Source: Anaerolineales bacterium
Lineage (GTDB): Bacteria > Chloroflexota > Anaerolineae > Anaerolineales > Villigracilaceae
Assembly (NCBI GenBank): GCA_013140605.1
Contig: JABFSL010000124.1
Coordinates: 1-33,701, forward strand
Length of the DNA: 33,701 nt
Direction: 5' to 3'
Below, in pieces: positions 22,358-30,335 of this stretch. Numbering within the stretch: position 1 is the first letter of the stretch; each line of letters starts with the position of its first letter. Made by a program: the position numbers and the translations under genes. The notes under the pieces were generated by a model that searched no databases, was not told where the DNA came from, and saw nothing but the letters and a program-made list of their open reading frames with translations.

Positions 22358-23254
22358 TTATTGCCCAAACATTTCCTTCAACAACGGGTTGATCGCATCC
22401 CAATTTGGGCCTAAAACTTGCGCCCCGCCCGAAGTTGTAAATGGACTCACCATATCAGGCGTGATCGTACGGCTGTCGATTCCAAACAAAGGCGCTCGAA
22501 CAAAGACAAAGATCAGGCGCGGCCATTGCCACAGCGGGATATTGGTGTCCACTGACTGTGCGAGAGAAAAAACAAACTGCGGTAATTTCGGCCAGGAGGA
22601 TGGTTCGAAGCCCTTGTTCAGCATGGCAAGCAACAGGATTTGAGTGCGCCGCATCCGCGAGAAGTCGCTGCTAGTGGCGCGGTCACGGACAAAAGTCAGC
22701 GCTTCGATCCCTGTCAAATTATGCCTGCCTGCAGGATATCCGCCCGAAGGCTGGTCAAGCTGGATCTCAACACCGCCCAAGGCATCCACTGCGGCCACCA
22801 CTCCGAACATGTGAATCACTCCATAATTCCGAACGGCTACACCAAAATTCTCGCGGATCGTTTGCATGGCCGCATCGCCGCCAGTCCCAGATTCATTTGC
22901 TTCGGCAAAGAAATAGGCGGTGTTAATGCGCTGTTCCCCAACATTCGGGATGGTCACCCATAAGTCACGCGGGATCGAAAGCATACCAACATAAGGTTTG
23001 AGCGGAACAATCGTGGTCAAAATGATCGTATCAGTTCTACCCAAAGCGCCGCGATCTGGAGAATCGTCTGTGCCAAGCAAAAGGATGTTTGTTCGAAAGG
23101 GCGCAAGAAAATAGATGGCGACCAGCAACAGGAAATACCAAAATCCTTTTTTGGCGCGAGAATATTTTCCCTTCTTGATTTTCGAAGAAGGTTGAATGGT
23201 AATTGGCTGAAATGATTCCAACGAACGTGTGCGTGTGGGTTGAGTTTCTTCCAT
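22358..23254 (-). CDS. LytR-CpsA-Psr (LCP) family cell-envelope ligase-like protein
   Basis: This 298-residue protein has a basic N-terminus, one membrane helix (about residues 36-53) and an extracytoplasmic LCP domain. Family motifs are LLGTDDSP (60-67), GRTDTIIL (72-79), SIPRDLWVTIPNVGEQRINTAY and the Arg-rich FVRDRATSSDFSRMRRTQ. LCP proteins move polyprenyl-linked glycopolymers to the cell wall or to surface proteins. Neighbouring membrane glycosyltransferase and glucan genes fit an envelope context, but its substrate is open. A terminator at 23278-23308 separates it from glgA-malQ upstream, so it has its own promoter. Confidence 0.9.
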   Translation of the reverse strand: MEETQPTRTRSLESFQPITIQPSSKIKKGKYSRAKKGFWYFLLLVAIYFLAPFRTNILLLGTDDSPDRGALGRTDTIILTTIVPLKPYVGMLSIPRDLWVTIPNVGEQRINTAYFFAEANESGTGGDAAMQTIRENFGVAVRNYGVIHMFGVVAAVDALGGVEIQLDQPSGGYPAGRHNLTGIEALTFVRDRATSSDFSRMRRTQILLLAMLNKGFEPSSWPKLPQFVFSLAQSVDTNIPLWQWPRLIFVFVRAPLFGIDSRTITPDMVSPFTTSGGAQVLGPNWDAINPLLKEMFGQ

Positions 23255-23277
23255 TTTTCTTTATCTTGCAATCATAA

Positions 23278-23308
23278 AACAAAACGGGACTGTTTTGGCA
23301 GTCCCGTT
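23278..23308 (-). terminator. Rho-independent terminator after malQ
   Basis: On the minus strand, aacgggactg and cagtcccgtt (23283-23292 and 23299-23308) form a perfect 10-bp stem around a 6-base loop, followed by TTTTGTTTT. It lies 10 bp after the malQ stop. Confidence 0.88.
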
Positions 23309-23318
23309 GTCATTTCAA

Positions 23319-24824
23319 TTAGCGTTTGAATAACCAGTTTAGCTCGCGGAGTTTACCTGCCAGGTCTTCACGCAAATCGCTTTCGGCGATGCGCCATTCC
23401 CAGTTCCCGCCCAACCGTGATGGAAAATTCATACGCGCAGAACCGTCGCAATTGAGTATATCCTGCATTGGCGTAATGGCAATATCTGCAACCGATCCCC
23501 ACACGGTGCGGATCAAATCCCAGGCAAAATCACTGCCATCAATCCGTAAATAGCGTTGGGCAAATTCACGCTCGTGAGGTTCGGCTGATTTAAACCAACC
23601 GAGCGCAGTGTCGTTATCATGCGTGCCTGTGTAGGCCACGCAATTGGTAACGTAATTATGAGGCAGGAATGGATTGTCTGGTCCTGAAAAGCCAAATTGC
23701 AAAACTTTCATACCGGGCAGGTTGAACGCATCAAGCAGTTCGGCCACATCTGGAGTGACGAGGCCAAGGTCTTCAGCGATGATGGGCAAGCCCGTCCCGC
23801 GTGTAATCAATCCATCACCGAGGAACTTGTCAACTGCGCGGAACAGGTCCTGACCCGGGCCTGTTACCCAACGACCGAATTCTGCTGTCTTGTGGTCGGC
23901 AGGGATTTCGTAATAGCCAGCGAATCCGCGAAAATGATCAAAGCGCAGAATGTCGAATATTTGCAGGGAGGAACGCACACGGGACTGCCACCAGGCATAG
24001 CCATCTTTTTTGTGCATTTCCCAGTTATAAAGCGGATTACCCCACAGCTGCCCTGTAGTGGAAAAGCTATCGGGCGGAACCCCAGCTACGACGGTTGGAT
24101 TGCCATGTTTATCCAAAAAGAATAACTCAGGATGAGACCAAACGTCTGACGAATCATATGCCACAAAAATGGGGATGTCACCAATGACCTGAATGCCGCG
24201 TTCATTTGCATAGGCGCGGAGTTTATCCCACTGGCGGAAGAAAATGAATTGATAGAAAGCGTAACGCATCACACTCTCGGCAAGTTCGTTTTGAGCTTTG
24301 CGCAGCGCGGTCTTCTTCCGTGAGCGTAATGGTTCGGGCCAGCCGCTCCACGCGCCGCCGCCATTGGATTCTTTCAACGCCATGAAGAGTGTGTAATCAT
24401 CGAGCCAGGACGCATTCTCAGCGCAGAAGTAGTCAAAGGCTGGGCGCAAATGCTCGGGGTGGGATCGGTAGTTGGAAAATGCCTTTTGCAAAAGATCAAG
24501 CTTGCGAGGAATGACCAGCCCAAAGTCCACGATTGAAGCGGGCAGGTCTTTCATCTCATCCAAATCAGTTTGCGATAGCAGGCCGTCGGCAAGCAGGTCA
24601 TCAGGGCTGATCAAATATGGGTTTCCCGCAAAAGCAGAAAAACATTGATACGGTGAATCGCCATACCCAGTCGGGCCAAGCGGAAGCATCTGCCAAAGTT
24701 TGCAGTCTGTGGAAACGAGCCAATCGACAAAACGATACGCCTGCGGGCCAAGATCGCCGATGCCGTAAAGCGAGGGCAGGCTGGACGGATGAAGGAGAAT
24801 TCCAGAGGAGCGTTTGAAGGTCAT
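23319..24824 (-). CDS. malQ: 4-alpha-glucanotransferase
   Basis: This 501-residue GH77 enzyme transfers stretches of alpha-1,4-glucan and takes part in glycogen or maltodextrin metabolism. It starts with RSSGILLHPSSLPSLYGIGDLG. The catalytic sequence shows RFDHFRGF (nucleophile Asp), IIAEDLG (acid/base Glu) and GTHDNDT. The length matches the short, DPE1/amylomaltase-like class. The ATG at 24824 is 4 bp from the glgA stop, so the two are translated as a unit; a longer frame would start inside glgA and is unlikely. Confidence 0.95.
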   Translation of the reverse strand: MTFKRSSGILLHPSSLPSLYGIGDLGPQAYRFVDWLVSTDCKLWQMLPLGPTGYGDSPYQCFSAFAGNPYLISPDDLLADGLLSQTDLDEMKDLPASIVDFGLVIPRKLDLLQKAFSNYRSHPEHLRPAFDYFCAENASWLDDYTLFMALKESNGGGAWSGWPEPLRSRKKTALRKAQNELAESVMRYAFYQFIFFRQWDKLRAYANERGIQVIGDIPIFVAYDSSDVWSHPELFFLDKHGNPTVVAGVPPDSFSTTGQLWGNPLYNWEMHKKDGYAWWQSRVRSSLQIFDILRFDHFRGFAGYYEIPADHKTAEFGRWVTGPGQDLFRAVDKFLGDGLITRGTGLPIIAEDLGLVTPDVAELLDAFNLPGMKVLQFGFSGPDNPFLPHNYVTNCVAYTGTHDNDTALGWFKSAEPHEREFAQRYLRIDGSDFAWDLIRTVWGSVADIAITPMQDILNCDGSARMNFPSRLGGNWEWRIAESDLREDLAGKLRELNWLFKR

Positions 24825-24828
24825 GGTT

Positions 24829-26253
24829 TTATGATTTGATGATGGATTGATAGAGTTCGAGATATTTTTTCGCGGAGTTTTCCCAGGAAAGATCCTGTGC
24901 CATTCCTGCGCGTTGAATGGTCTGCCATTTCTCGCGGTCTGCAAATACTTTGAACGCGGAGTTGATCGCGGCCATCAAGGACATGTGATGAGCCTTTTCA
25001 AAAACGAATCCTGTTTCGCCATGTTTAACTGTGTCATTCAAACCGCCAGCGGCGCGGACGATGGGTACGCATCCATAACGCATCGCGATCATTTGTGAAA
25101 GACCACAGGGTTCATAACGTGACGGCATGAGGAACATATCCGAGCCTGCGTAAATTTGGCGCGCGAGGCCCGCGTCATAACGAGTTTCAACTTTAATACG
25201 ATCAGGGAATAATGCCTGCAAATTCATGGCGGCTTCTTCGAGCTTCGGATCGCCAGTCCCCAAAATGACAGCCTGCCACTTGGAGCGCTTCAAACTTTTG
25301 AGCGCGGTAAACGCAAGGTCAACACCTTTTTGGACATCCATGCGCGTGACCATTGCGAGCAATGATGTTTCAGGTTCGCGCGGCAAACCGAGTCTTTCCT
25401 GAAGCAGTTTTTTATTCGCCGAACGCTTTCCAAGTGAGTCAATATCAAAATTGACACCCAGGGCAGAATCGTCAGCGGGGTTGAATGAAGCTGTATCCAA
25501 CCCATTCAAAATGCCGCTTACCGTCTGTGTGCGGGAACGTAAAAACTCATCCAGGCCACAGCCATATTCCTGTGTAAGTATTTCCCTGCCATAAGTGGGC
25601 GAAACAGCCACGATCGCATCGGACGCCCACATGCCCAAAGGCAGCGGCATCACGCGCGCCCAATCGGGCAGGTCCGTTTGAGCAAGTTTCAATCCGTAAC
25701 TTTCAATAATGGAGCTGGAATCTGGCCCCATGAACGGGAGGTTGTGTACTGTAATCACAGACGCAACATGACGAGCGCCTTCCTCCCAACGCTTTGTAAG
25801 TGAACCATATGCGCTCATCGCCGTGTGCCAATCATTTGCGTGGACAACATCAGGCTGCCAATTGATCTGCCTTGGCAATTCGAGCGCCGCCAGCGAAAAG
25901 AAAATATATTTTTCCGCATCCAGCTTTGCGTTGGAAGAATAGACCGAGCCATTGGCGCTGATGGGCTCACCACCAATAAAATAGACGGGCATGCCGTGCA
26001 GGATGGTTTCGGATGCTTCCACCTGGATCTCGGTGTCGCCATATTTTAACGAAAACATCCCCAAAGGCTTGAGGTTGTCTGCTTTTACCGCAGGATGGTG
26101 CGGTATAACGAGTCGAACATCCAGTTTAACATCGTCATTGGAAAGGGCGCGTAAAGCACGAGGCAGGGAGCCAGCCACATCACCCAGCCCCCCCACTTTT
26201 ATAAAAGGCTCTGCTTCTGCCGCAAGAAATAAAACGTTTATGGTTTTTGGCAT
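24829..26253 (-). CDS. glgA: Glycogen synthase (ADP-glucose type)
   Basis: This 474-residue GT5 enzyme transfers glucose from ADP-glucose to a growing alpha-1,4-glucan chain. The N-terminal K-x-GGLGDV loop (KVGGLGDVAGSLP, about 20-32) binds the nucleotide sugar. HANDWHT, MVTRMDVQKGVDL and SRYEPCGLSQMIAMRYG with catalytic Glu-x-x-x-Gly-x-x-Gln follow in order, and the length is typical. It is the first gene of a glgA-malQ pair: synthesis followed by glucan remodelling. No branching enzyme or ADP-glucose pyrophosphorylase is in the window. No strong Shine-Dalgarno is visible before the ATG. Confidence 0.95.
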   Translation of the reverse strand: MPKTINVLFLAAEAEPFIKVGGLGDVAGSLPRALRALSNDDVKLDVRLVIPHHPAVKADNLKPLGMFSLKYGDTEIQVEASETILHGMPVYFIGGEPISANGSVYSSNAKLDAEKYIFFSLAALELPRQINWQPDVVHANDWHTAMSAYGSLTKRWEEGARHVASVITVHNLPFMGPDSSSIIESYGLKLAQTDLPDWARVMPLPLGMWASDAIVAVSPTYGREILTQEYGCGLDEFLRSRTQTVSGILNGLDTASFNPADDSALGVNFDIDSLGKRSANKKLLQERLGLPREPETSLLAMVTRMDVQKGVDLAFTALKSLKRSKWQAVILGTGDPKLEEAAMNLQALFPDRIKVETRYDAGLARQIYAGSDMFLMPSRYEPCGLSQMIAMRYGCVPIVRAAGGLNDTVKHGETGFVFEKAHHMSLMAAINSAFKVFADREKWQTIQRAGMAQDLSWENSAKKYLELYQSIIKS

Positions 26254-26330
26254 AAGGATATTTTACTCGAAAACCTCCAAGGTCTTTGAAATCCTGGTGG
26301 CTTAGGTTGATAGCTAGGGTCATGTTATTT

Positions 26331-26372
26331 TAAAATCAAAACCACCTTCGTTTTTTTGAAGGTGGTTTTGAT
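26331..26372 (-). terminator. Terminator downstream of tRNA-His
   Basis: atcaaaaccaccttc (26335-26349) and gaaggtggttttgat (26358-26372) are perfect 15-bp complements around an 8-base loop. On the minus strand the hairpin follows the tRNA 3' end by about 21 bp and is trailed by TTTTAAAA. Confidence 0.8.
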
Positions 26373-26393
26373 TGTGGAAAAACACTTACTTTT

Positions 26394-26470
26394 TGGGGAG
26401 GATGACGGGGAACGATCCCGCAACATTCGCCTCCACAGGGCGACGCTCTGCCAATTGAGCTACATCCTCC
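26394..26470 (-). tRNA. tRNA-His (anticodon GTG), CCA encoded
   Basis: Read on the minus strand it folds as a full cloverleaf: G(-1) at 26470, acceptor GAGGATG pairing with CATCCTC, discriminator C73 opposite G(-1), D-arm GCTC/GAGC with GG in the loop, and anticodon stem TCGCC/GGCGA around CTGTGGA, so GTG reads His. The variable loop has five bases. The T-stem GCGGG/CCCGT closes a loop ATCGTTC, which departs from TTCRANY at positions 54 and 58. CCA is encoded. The G(-1):C73 pair confirms a histidine tRNA. hisS is two genes upstream on the same strand. Confidence 0.95.
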
Positions 26471-26537
26471 AAGATGACACGTACAGGCTCCATAGCGAGC
26501 AGTATTTTATCATAAAATTATTTTTTGTTCGAGAAAA

Positions 26538-27002
26538 TTAGCGCAACTTTAGTATTGCCAAAGTTTCATCCCCGACCATTTCTCCAGGCTCTACAAATCC
26601 CAGACTGGCATACAAAGCCTGTGCAACCTTATTATATGGCTCGTAACTAATACCGACCTCGCGAATACGTTCATCCGCGCGAAATAGTTCAAGCGTCTGT
26701 GTCATCGCGGCGCGCCCAAGGCCTTTACCTTGAAAACGCTCATCCACCATTAAACGCATGATGAATCCCTGATAACGGGAGTGCCCATAATTTAGACAAT
26801 ACATGATAAAGCCGACAGGTTCTCCATCTGCGTACACACCGAAAGGATAAAAATCCCAATGGCCTTCATTCTCAAACCCAAATTGCGACTGGGCGATTGA
26901 ATATACATTTGAGGCTACAAACTCCTGCTGATCTTCGCGGACTTGCAGCTTGGTCAACGCCCGCCAATTTTGGGCTGTCACTGGATGCAATTCAATAGAC
27001 AT
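26538..27002 (-). CDS. GNAT family N-acetyltransferase
   Basis: This 154-residue acetyl-CoA-dependent transferase has the motif A core IMRLMVDERFQGKGLGRAAMTQTLE (about 83-107, with the Q/RxxGxG/A loop that binds the pyrophosphate) and the C-terminal ALYASLGF strand. It resembles spermidine- or diamine-acetyltransferase-like GNATs (VGFIMYCLNYG), but the substrate is unproven. The ATG is 2 bp from the hisS stop (TAATCATG), so the two are translationally coupled. The tRNA-His gene lies 67 bp further downstream. Confidence 0.9.
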   Translation of the reverse strand: MSIELHPVTAQNWRALTKLQVREDQQEFVASNVYSIAQSQFGFENEGHWDFYPFGVYADGEPVGFIMYCLNYGHSRYQGFIMRLMVDERFQGKGLGRAAMTQTLELFRADERIREVGISYEPYNKVAQALYASLGFVEPGEMVGDETLAILKLR

Positions 27003-27004
27003 GA

Positions 27005-28276
27005 TTACTTGATGATCTTGCGGATGATATCCACAACCGCTTCGCGCTTAACTGTGACCTGCTCGCCATTAATCAGGTTTTTGACCGCCACCTGGGCATT
27101 CGCTGCCTCATCAGGACCAACCGTGAGAACCACGCGTACCTTCATCTTATCTGCAAATTTGAATTGCTTTTGCAGCTTGGCAGGTTCTGGAAAACATAAT
27201 ATATTCAATCCCGCACTGCGTAATTCCGCAGACAGGGAAAGTGATTCCTTCATCAAACTCTCATCGAAGACTGTCACCAAGATCGGCGCAGGGCTTGGAA
27301 TGAATTCAGGCAGGAGTCCCTTTTCCTGCAAAATGATCCCGATGACCACATCACCCATTGCGAAGCCAACGCCTGAAAGTGGCTGACCGCCAACATCCGC
27401 GAGAAGATTATCATAACGTCCGCCGCCCAAAATTGCGCGTTTCAATGAACCACTGGTGTCAAAGGCTTCAAAGACCGTGCCTGTATAATACAAGAGTCCG
27501 CGCATAATGTTCGGGTCAAATTTGACGTAGTCCTTCACACCCAATGCTTCAAGAGCGGCGAATAAGCGCACAAGTTCGTCACTCTTTTTCCATAAGTCAA
27601 AATTGCCGAGAATATCCTTCAAGCCATTAAGCTGCGCATCATTCAAGCCGAGTTCAAGCGCGTACGCATCCCATTTGGCAGGTTCCATCTTCGAGCGGCG
27701 GTCTACCAAATTGGAAACATCCAAACGCTTCTCTTGCGGAATGCTCAACACATCGAATTCAGACTCCATCAGCCGCCGATTATTCACATAAATGGTGGCC
27801 AGCTCAGGGCTGAGTCTGACCGAGCGCAGGAATGTCGCGGCAACCGCTATCAGCTCCGCATCCGCTTCTGGCGAGCTGACTCCCAGCATATCAATATTCC
27901 ACTGGAAGAACTCGCGGCTACGCCCCTTCTGCGGCGACTCATATCTCCAAAACGGGCCGAAGGACCACCAGCGCACGGGATAGATCAATTCGTTTTGTTT
28001 GGCCGCAATCATTCGCGCGAGGCTTGGCGTGAGTTCGGGACGCAACGTGACAAAGTCGCCACTGCGATCGGTGAAGGTAAAGGATTGTTTCTTGACAAGT
28101 TCCTCGCCAGATTTCGCCGCGTAAAGATCAATTGACTCAATAAACGGCGCGTCCCATTCCTGATAACCAAAAGCCTGAGATGCCCCGCGCACTTTTTCAT
28201 AGATGAAATTGCGCAATGCCATTTGTTCAGGATAAAATTCTCGTGTGCCTTTTACAGATTGTATTTTGCTCGCCAT
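27005..28276 (-). CDS. hisS: Histidine--tRNA ligase
   Basis: This 423-residue class II synthetase charges tRNA-His. It shows motif 1 near the start (GTREFYPEQMALRNFI), motif 2 with LRPELTPSLARM and FRYE-type FWRYESPQKGRSREFFQWNID, the HisA loop LLYYTGTVFE, and motif 3 in AILGGGRYDNL...VGFAMGDVV. The C-terminal 95 residues are the anticodon-binding domain. Length is typical. GGAG lies before the ATG. Its transcription runs toward the GNAT gene and tRNA-His, its own substrate tRNA, which is an informative arrangement. Confidence 0.96.
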   Translation of the reverse strand: MASKIQSVKGTREFYPEQMALRNFIYEKVRGASQAFGYQEWDAPFIESIDLYAAKSGEELVKKQSFTFTDRSGDFVTLRPELTPSLARMIAAKQNELIYPVRWWSFGPFWRYESPQKGRSREFFQWNIDMLGVSSPEADAELIAVAATFLRSVRLSPELATIYVNNRRLMESEFDVLSIPQEKRLDVSNLVDRRSKMEPAKWDAYALELGLNDAQLNGLKDILGNFDLWKKSDELVRLFAALEALGVKDYVKFDPNIMRGLLYYTGTVFEAFDTSGSLKRAILGGGRYDNLLADVGGQPLSGVGFAMGDVVIGIILQEKGLLPEFIPSPAPILVTVFDESLMKESLSLSAELRSAGLNILCFPEPAKLQKQFKFADKMKVRVVLTVGPDEAANAQVAVKNLINGEQVTVKREAVVDIIRKIIK

Positions 28277-28327
28277 GGTGACTCCAGTGCGCGAATTCTA
28301 TCATGAGTTTTCAAGGAGAAATAAAAA

Positions 28328-28708
28328 ATGAATGACTGCCGATTTTGCAATCGACTTGCTGATCGAACACAGACCGTTCTCGAAAATGATCTGTGTGTTT
28401 TTTTGCAAAAGGAAGAATCTGTTTTGATCGGTTCCGGTCTGATCATCCCGTGCGCACACCGCGAAACCGTCTTTGATCTCACCGCTGCGGAGTGGAACGC
28501 CCTCTACGATATGATCCACCAGGCAAAAACTCTGCTGGATCAAACATATCAACCCGATGGATATAACCTGGGATGGAATTGCGGCGCAACTGGCGGACAG
28601 CATGTATTTCATGCGCATCTTCATATCATCCCGCGCTACAAGGATGAACCTCATGCGGGCAAAGGAATCCGTTATTGGCTAAGCCAGGACGAAAATAAAC
28701 GGAAATGA
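28328..28708 (+). CDS. HIT family nucleotide-binding protein
   Basis: This 126-residue histidine triad hydrolase or transferase acts on dinucleotide or AMP-linked substrates. It has an N-terminal CRFCNRL Cys pair, GSGLIIPCAHRET and the triad HVFHAHLHIIPR (His-x-His-x-His, about residues 97-108). The size is standard for the Hint/Fhit branch. AAGGAG precedes the ATG. It is divergent from hisS, with a 51-bp intergenic region in which both promoters must overlap. A hairpin follows directly. Confidence 0.93.
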   Translation: MNDCRFCNRLADRTQTVLENDLCVFLQKEESVLIGSGLIIPCAHRETVFDLTAAEWNALYDMIHQAKTLLDQTYQPDGYNLGWNCGATGGQHVFHAHLHIIPRYKDEPHAGKGIRYWLSQDENKRK

Positions 28709-28709
28709 G

Positions 28710-28740
28710 AAATCAAAATTCAATCACTGAATTTTGATTT
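28710..28740. terminator. Hairpin after the HIT gene
   Basis: aaatcaaaattca (28710-28722) and tgaattttgattt (28728-28740) are perfect 13-bp complements with a five-base loop, starting 2 bp after the stop. It is AT-rich, so weaker as a terminator than GC-rich ones. Confidence 0.6.
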
Positions 28741-28748
28741 GATTTTGG

Positions 28749-28754
28749 TATAAT
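28749..28754 (+). promoter_or_regulatory. Candidate -10 box of the methyltransferase-cyclase operon
   Basis: TATAAT in TTTTGGTATAATCC follows the hairpin, about 85 bp before the methyltransferase ATG. No strong -35 lies at 17 bp. The repeat at 28771-28821 then falls in the untranslated leader. Confidence 0.5.
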
Positions 28755-28770
28755 CCAAAGAACATTATCA

Positions 28771-28821
28771 GTAGTAGCGACTTCAGTCGCTTATTAAATG
28801 GACGACTTAAGTCGTCACTAC
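28771..28821. repeat. GTAGTAGCGACTTCAGTCGC palindromic repeat in the leader of the methyltransferase operon
   Basis: gtagtagcgacttcagtcg and the facing cgacttaagtcgtcactac pair at most positions across a short loop. The left arm matches the coding repeat at 3767-3788 in reverse orientation at 21 of 22 bases. It would form a large 5' UTR hairpin just upstream of the ribosome site. Confidence 0.7.
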
Positions 28822-28838
28822 AAATCAAGGAGAGACAA

Positions 28839-29663
28839 ATGAAAATTGATTATCAGGAACCGAGCAAGGACCTGCTCATGCGCATTGACATCCACGAAAA
28901 ATATGGCGCAGCCAATATTGATGAGTGGACGAACGATCTGCTCAAGCCTCAGGCTGGCATGAAAATTCTCGATGTCGGCTGCGGCGCTGGCAAATTATCT
29001 TTTCTCTTTAACGAATACACAAAAGGCGGCGCAAAGATCACTGGCGGCGATTTTTCTGAAGAACTGCTCGACAAGGCACGCGAGAAAAACAAAAAGATCG
29101 GCGCGAATATAGATTTTCAATTTTTGGATTTCAACCAGCCGTTCAACTTCGCTGACAATACATTTGACTTGTGCACAAGCGCCTTTGCAATCTATTACGC
29201 ATCAGATCTGGACTTTACATTTGGTGAGGCTCATCGGGTGCTTCGTAGTCCCGATGCAGTTTCGGGAAATACTGGCGGACGGCTTTTCGTCTCCGGGCCA
29301 TTGCCCGAAAATAAGCAGATGTTTTACGACATCATCAAGGAAGCCACAGGCGCGGCCATTCCGCCCATGCCAGGTTCTTCGCGCTTCAAAGGCCATATCT
29401 TCAATACCATCAGCAAGATATTTGCCAAAACCGAGTTACACAAATTTGAAAATCATCTCACCTTCCCTGAAGTCGCGCCGTTCATTGACTATGTCCGCGC
29501 CTCACTAGGCGAAGACCGCAAACTGTGGACATCCATGTTCAACGGCGCCGATGAATACGAAGTCTTGATCGGCAAGATCGAAGCTGTGGCGAAGATGTGG
29601 TTTGAACGCGACGGCAAACTGGTCATGACCAAAGTTGTCGGCGGAATTCTCGCCACCAAATAA
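28839..29663 (+). CDS. Class I SAM-dependent methyltransferase
   Basis: This 274-residue methyltransferase has motif I ILDVGCGAGKLSF (about 45-57), acidic motif II GGDFSEELLDKA (about 73-84), DFNQPF, and the post-III strand RLFVSGP. The target is unknown. Between VLR and GGRLF, nine residues (SPDAVSGNT) are encoded by an embedded palindrome (29245-29271) where most relatives have Pro-Gly-Gly directly. AAGGAG precedes the ATG. It is first in an operon with the cyclase, PIG-L deacetylase and DinB genes, spaced by 3 to 14 bp. Confidence 0.9.
   Translation: MKIDYQEPSKDLLMRIDIHEKYGAANIDEWTNDLLKPQAGMKILDVGCGAGKLSFLFNEYTKGGAKITGGDFSEELLDKAREKNKKIGANIDFQFLDFNQPFNFADNTFDLCTSAFAIYYASDLDFTFGEAHRVLRSPDAVSGNTGGRLFVSGPLPENKQMFYDIIKEATGAAIPPMPGSSRFKGHIFNTISKIFAKTELHKFENHLTFPEVAPFIDYVRASLGEDRKLWTSMFNGADEYEVLIGKIEAVAKMWFERDGKLVMTKVVGGILATK
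29245..29271. repeat. In-frame 27-bp palindromic repeat inside the SAM methyltransferase gene
   Basis: tcccga (29249-29254) and tcggga (29262-29267) close a 7-base loop within TAGTCCCGATGC. The 27 bp are nine codons placed precisely in a surface loop between beta strands. The sequence resembles a short intergenic palindrome. Exact borders are inferred from the expected VLRPGGRLF wording. Confidence 0.55.
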
Positions 29664-29669
29664 TTAATC

Positions 29670-30332
29670 ATGCAAAAAAAACTGATAGACCTCAGCCACA
29701 CAGTTGAGCACGGGATGATCACCTACAAAGGCCTGCCCGCGCCGATCATTTGCGATTACCTTTCCAGGAAAGATTCTCGAAGCCATTACACGGAAGGAAC
29801 AGAATTCAACATTGGCAAGATCGAAATGGTCGCCAACACTGGAACCTACGTGGACAGTCCATTTCACCGCTTTGCCGATGGGATTGACCTGTCAGAGCTT
29901 CCGCTGGAGTCTCTGGTCAATCTCGAAGGCATCGTTGTCCGTGCGCAAAATCTGGGGCGGGCAATTTCAGCAAAAGCATTCAAGGATGTTGACGTAAAAG
30001 GCAAAGCTGTCCTTGTACACACGGACTGGGCGCGTCACTGGGGCGCAGACCAATACTTTGAAGGTCACACATTTCTGACCAAAGATGCCGCAGAATTTTT
30101 AGTGGAATCAGGCGCGGCCTTCGTTGGAATCGATACTTATAACATCGACGATACTATAGACGGCGCTCGTCCCGTTCACACAACACTTTTAGGGAATAAA
30201 ATCCCCATTTGCGAGCACATGTGTGGATTTGAGTTACTCCCAGATACTGGGTTTAGATTTCATGCAGCACCCGTCAAAGTAAAGGCGATGGGCACATTTC
30301 CTGTAAGAGCGTATGCGGTATTGGATAAATAA
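29670..30332 (+). CDS. Cyclase family protein (kynurenine formamidase-like metal hydrolase)
   Basis: This 220-residue metal-dependent amidohydrolase-like protein has the family signature NTGTYVDSPFHRFADG (about 52-67), the counterpart of HxGTHxDxPxH, and a later IDTYNID and HTTLLG with further ligand positions. The first His of the signature is Asn, a variant seen in one branch of the family. It may hydrolyse N-formyl or cyclic amide substrates; the substrate is unknown. It starts 6 bp after the methyltransferase stop and is followed after 3 bp by the PIG-L gene. Confidence 0.9.
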   Translation: MQKKLIDLSHTVEHGMITYKGLPAPIICDYLSRKDSRSHYTEGTEFNIGKIEMVANTGTYVDSPFHRFADGIDLSELPLESLVNLEGIVVRAQNLGRAISAKAFKDVDVKGKAVLVHTDWARHWGADQYFEGHTFLTKDAAEFLVESGAAFVGIDTYNIDDTIDGARPVHTTLLGNKIPICEHMCGFELLPDTGFRFHAAPVKVKAMGTFPVRAYAVLDK

Positions 30333-30335
30333 AAA

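Noticed and set aside
3767-28821. CRISPR array made by the repeated palindromes
   Set aside because: Copies are widely separated, differ in orientation and have no regular spacers or cas genes.
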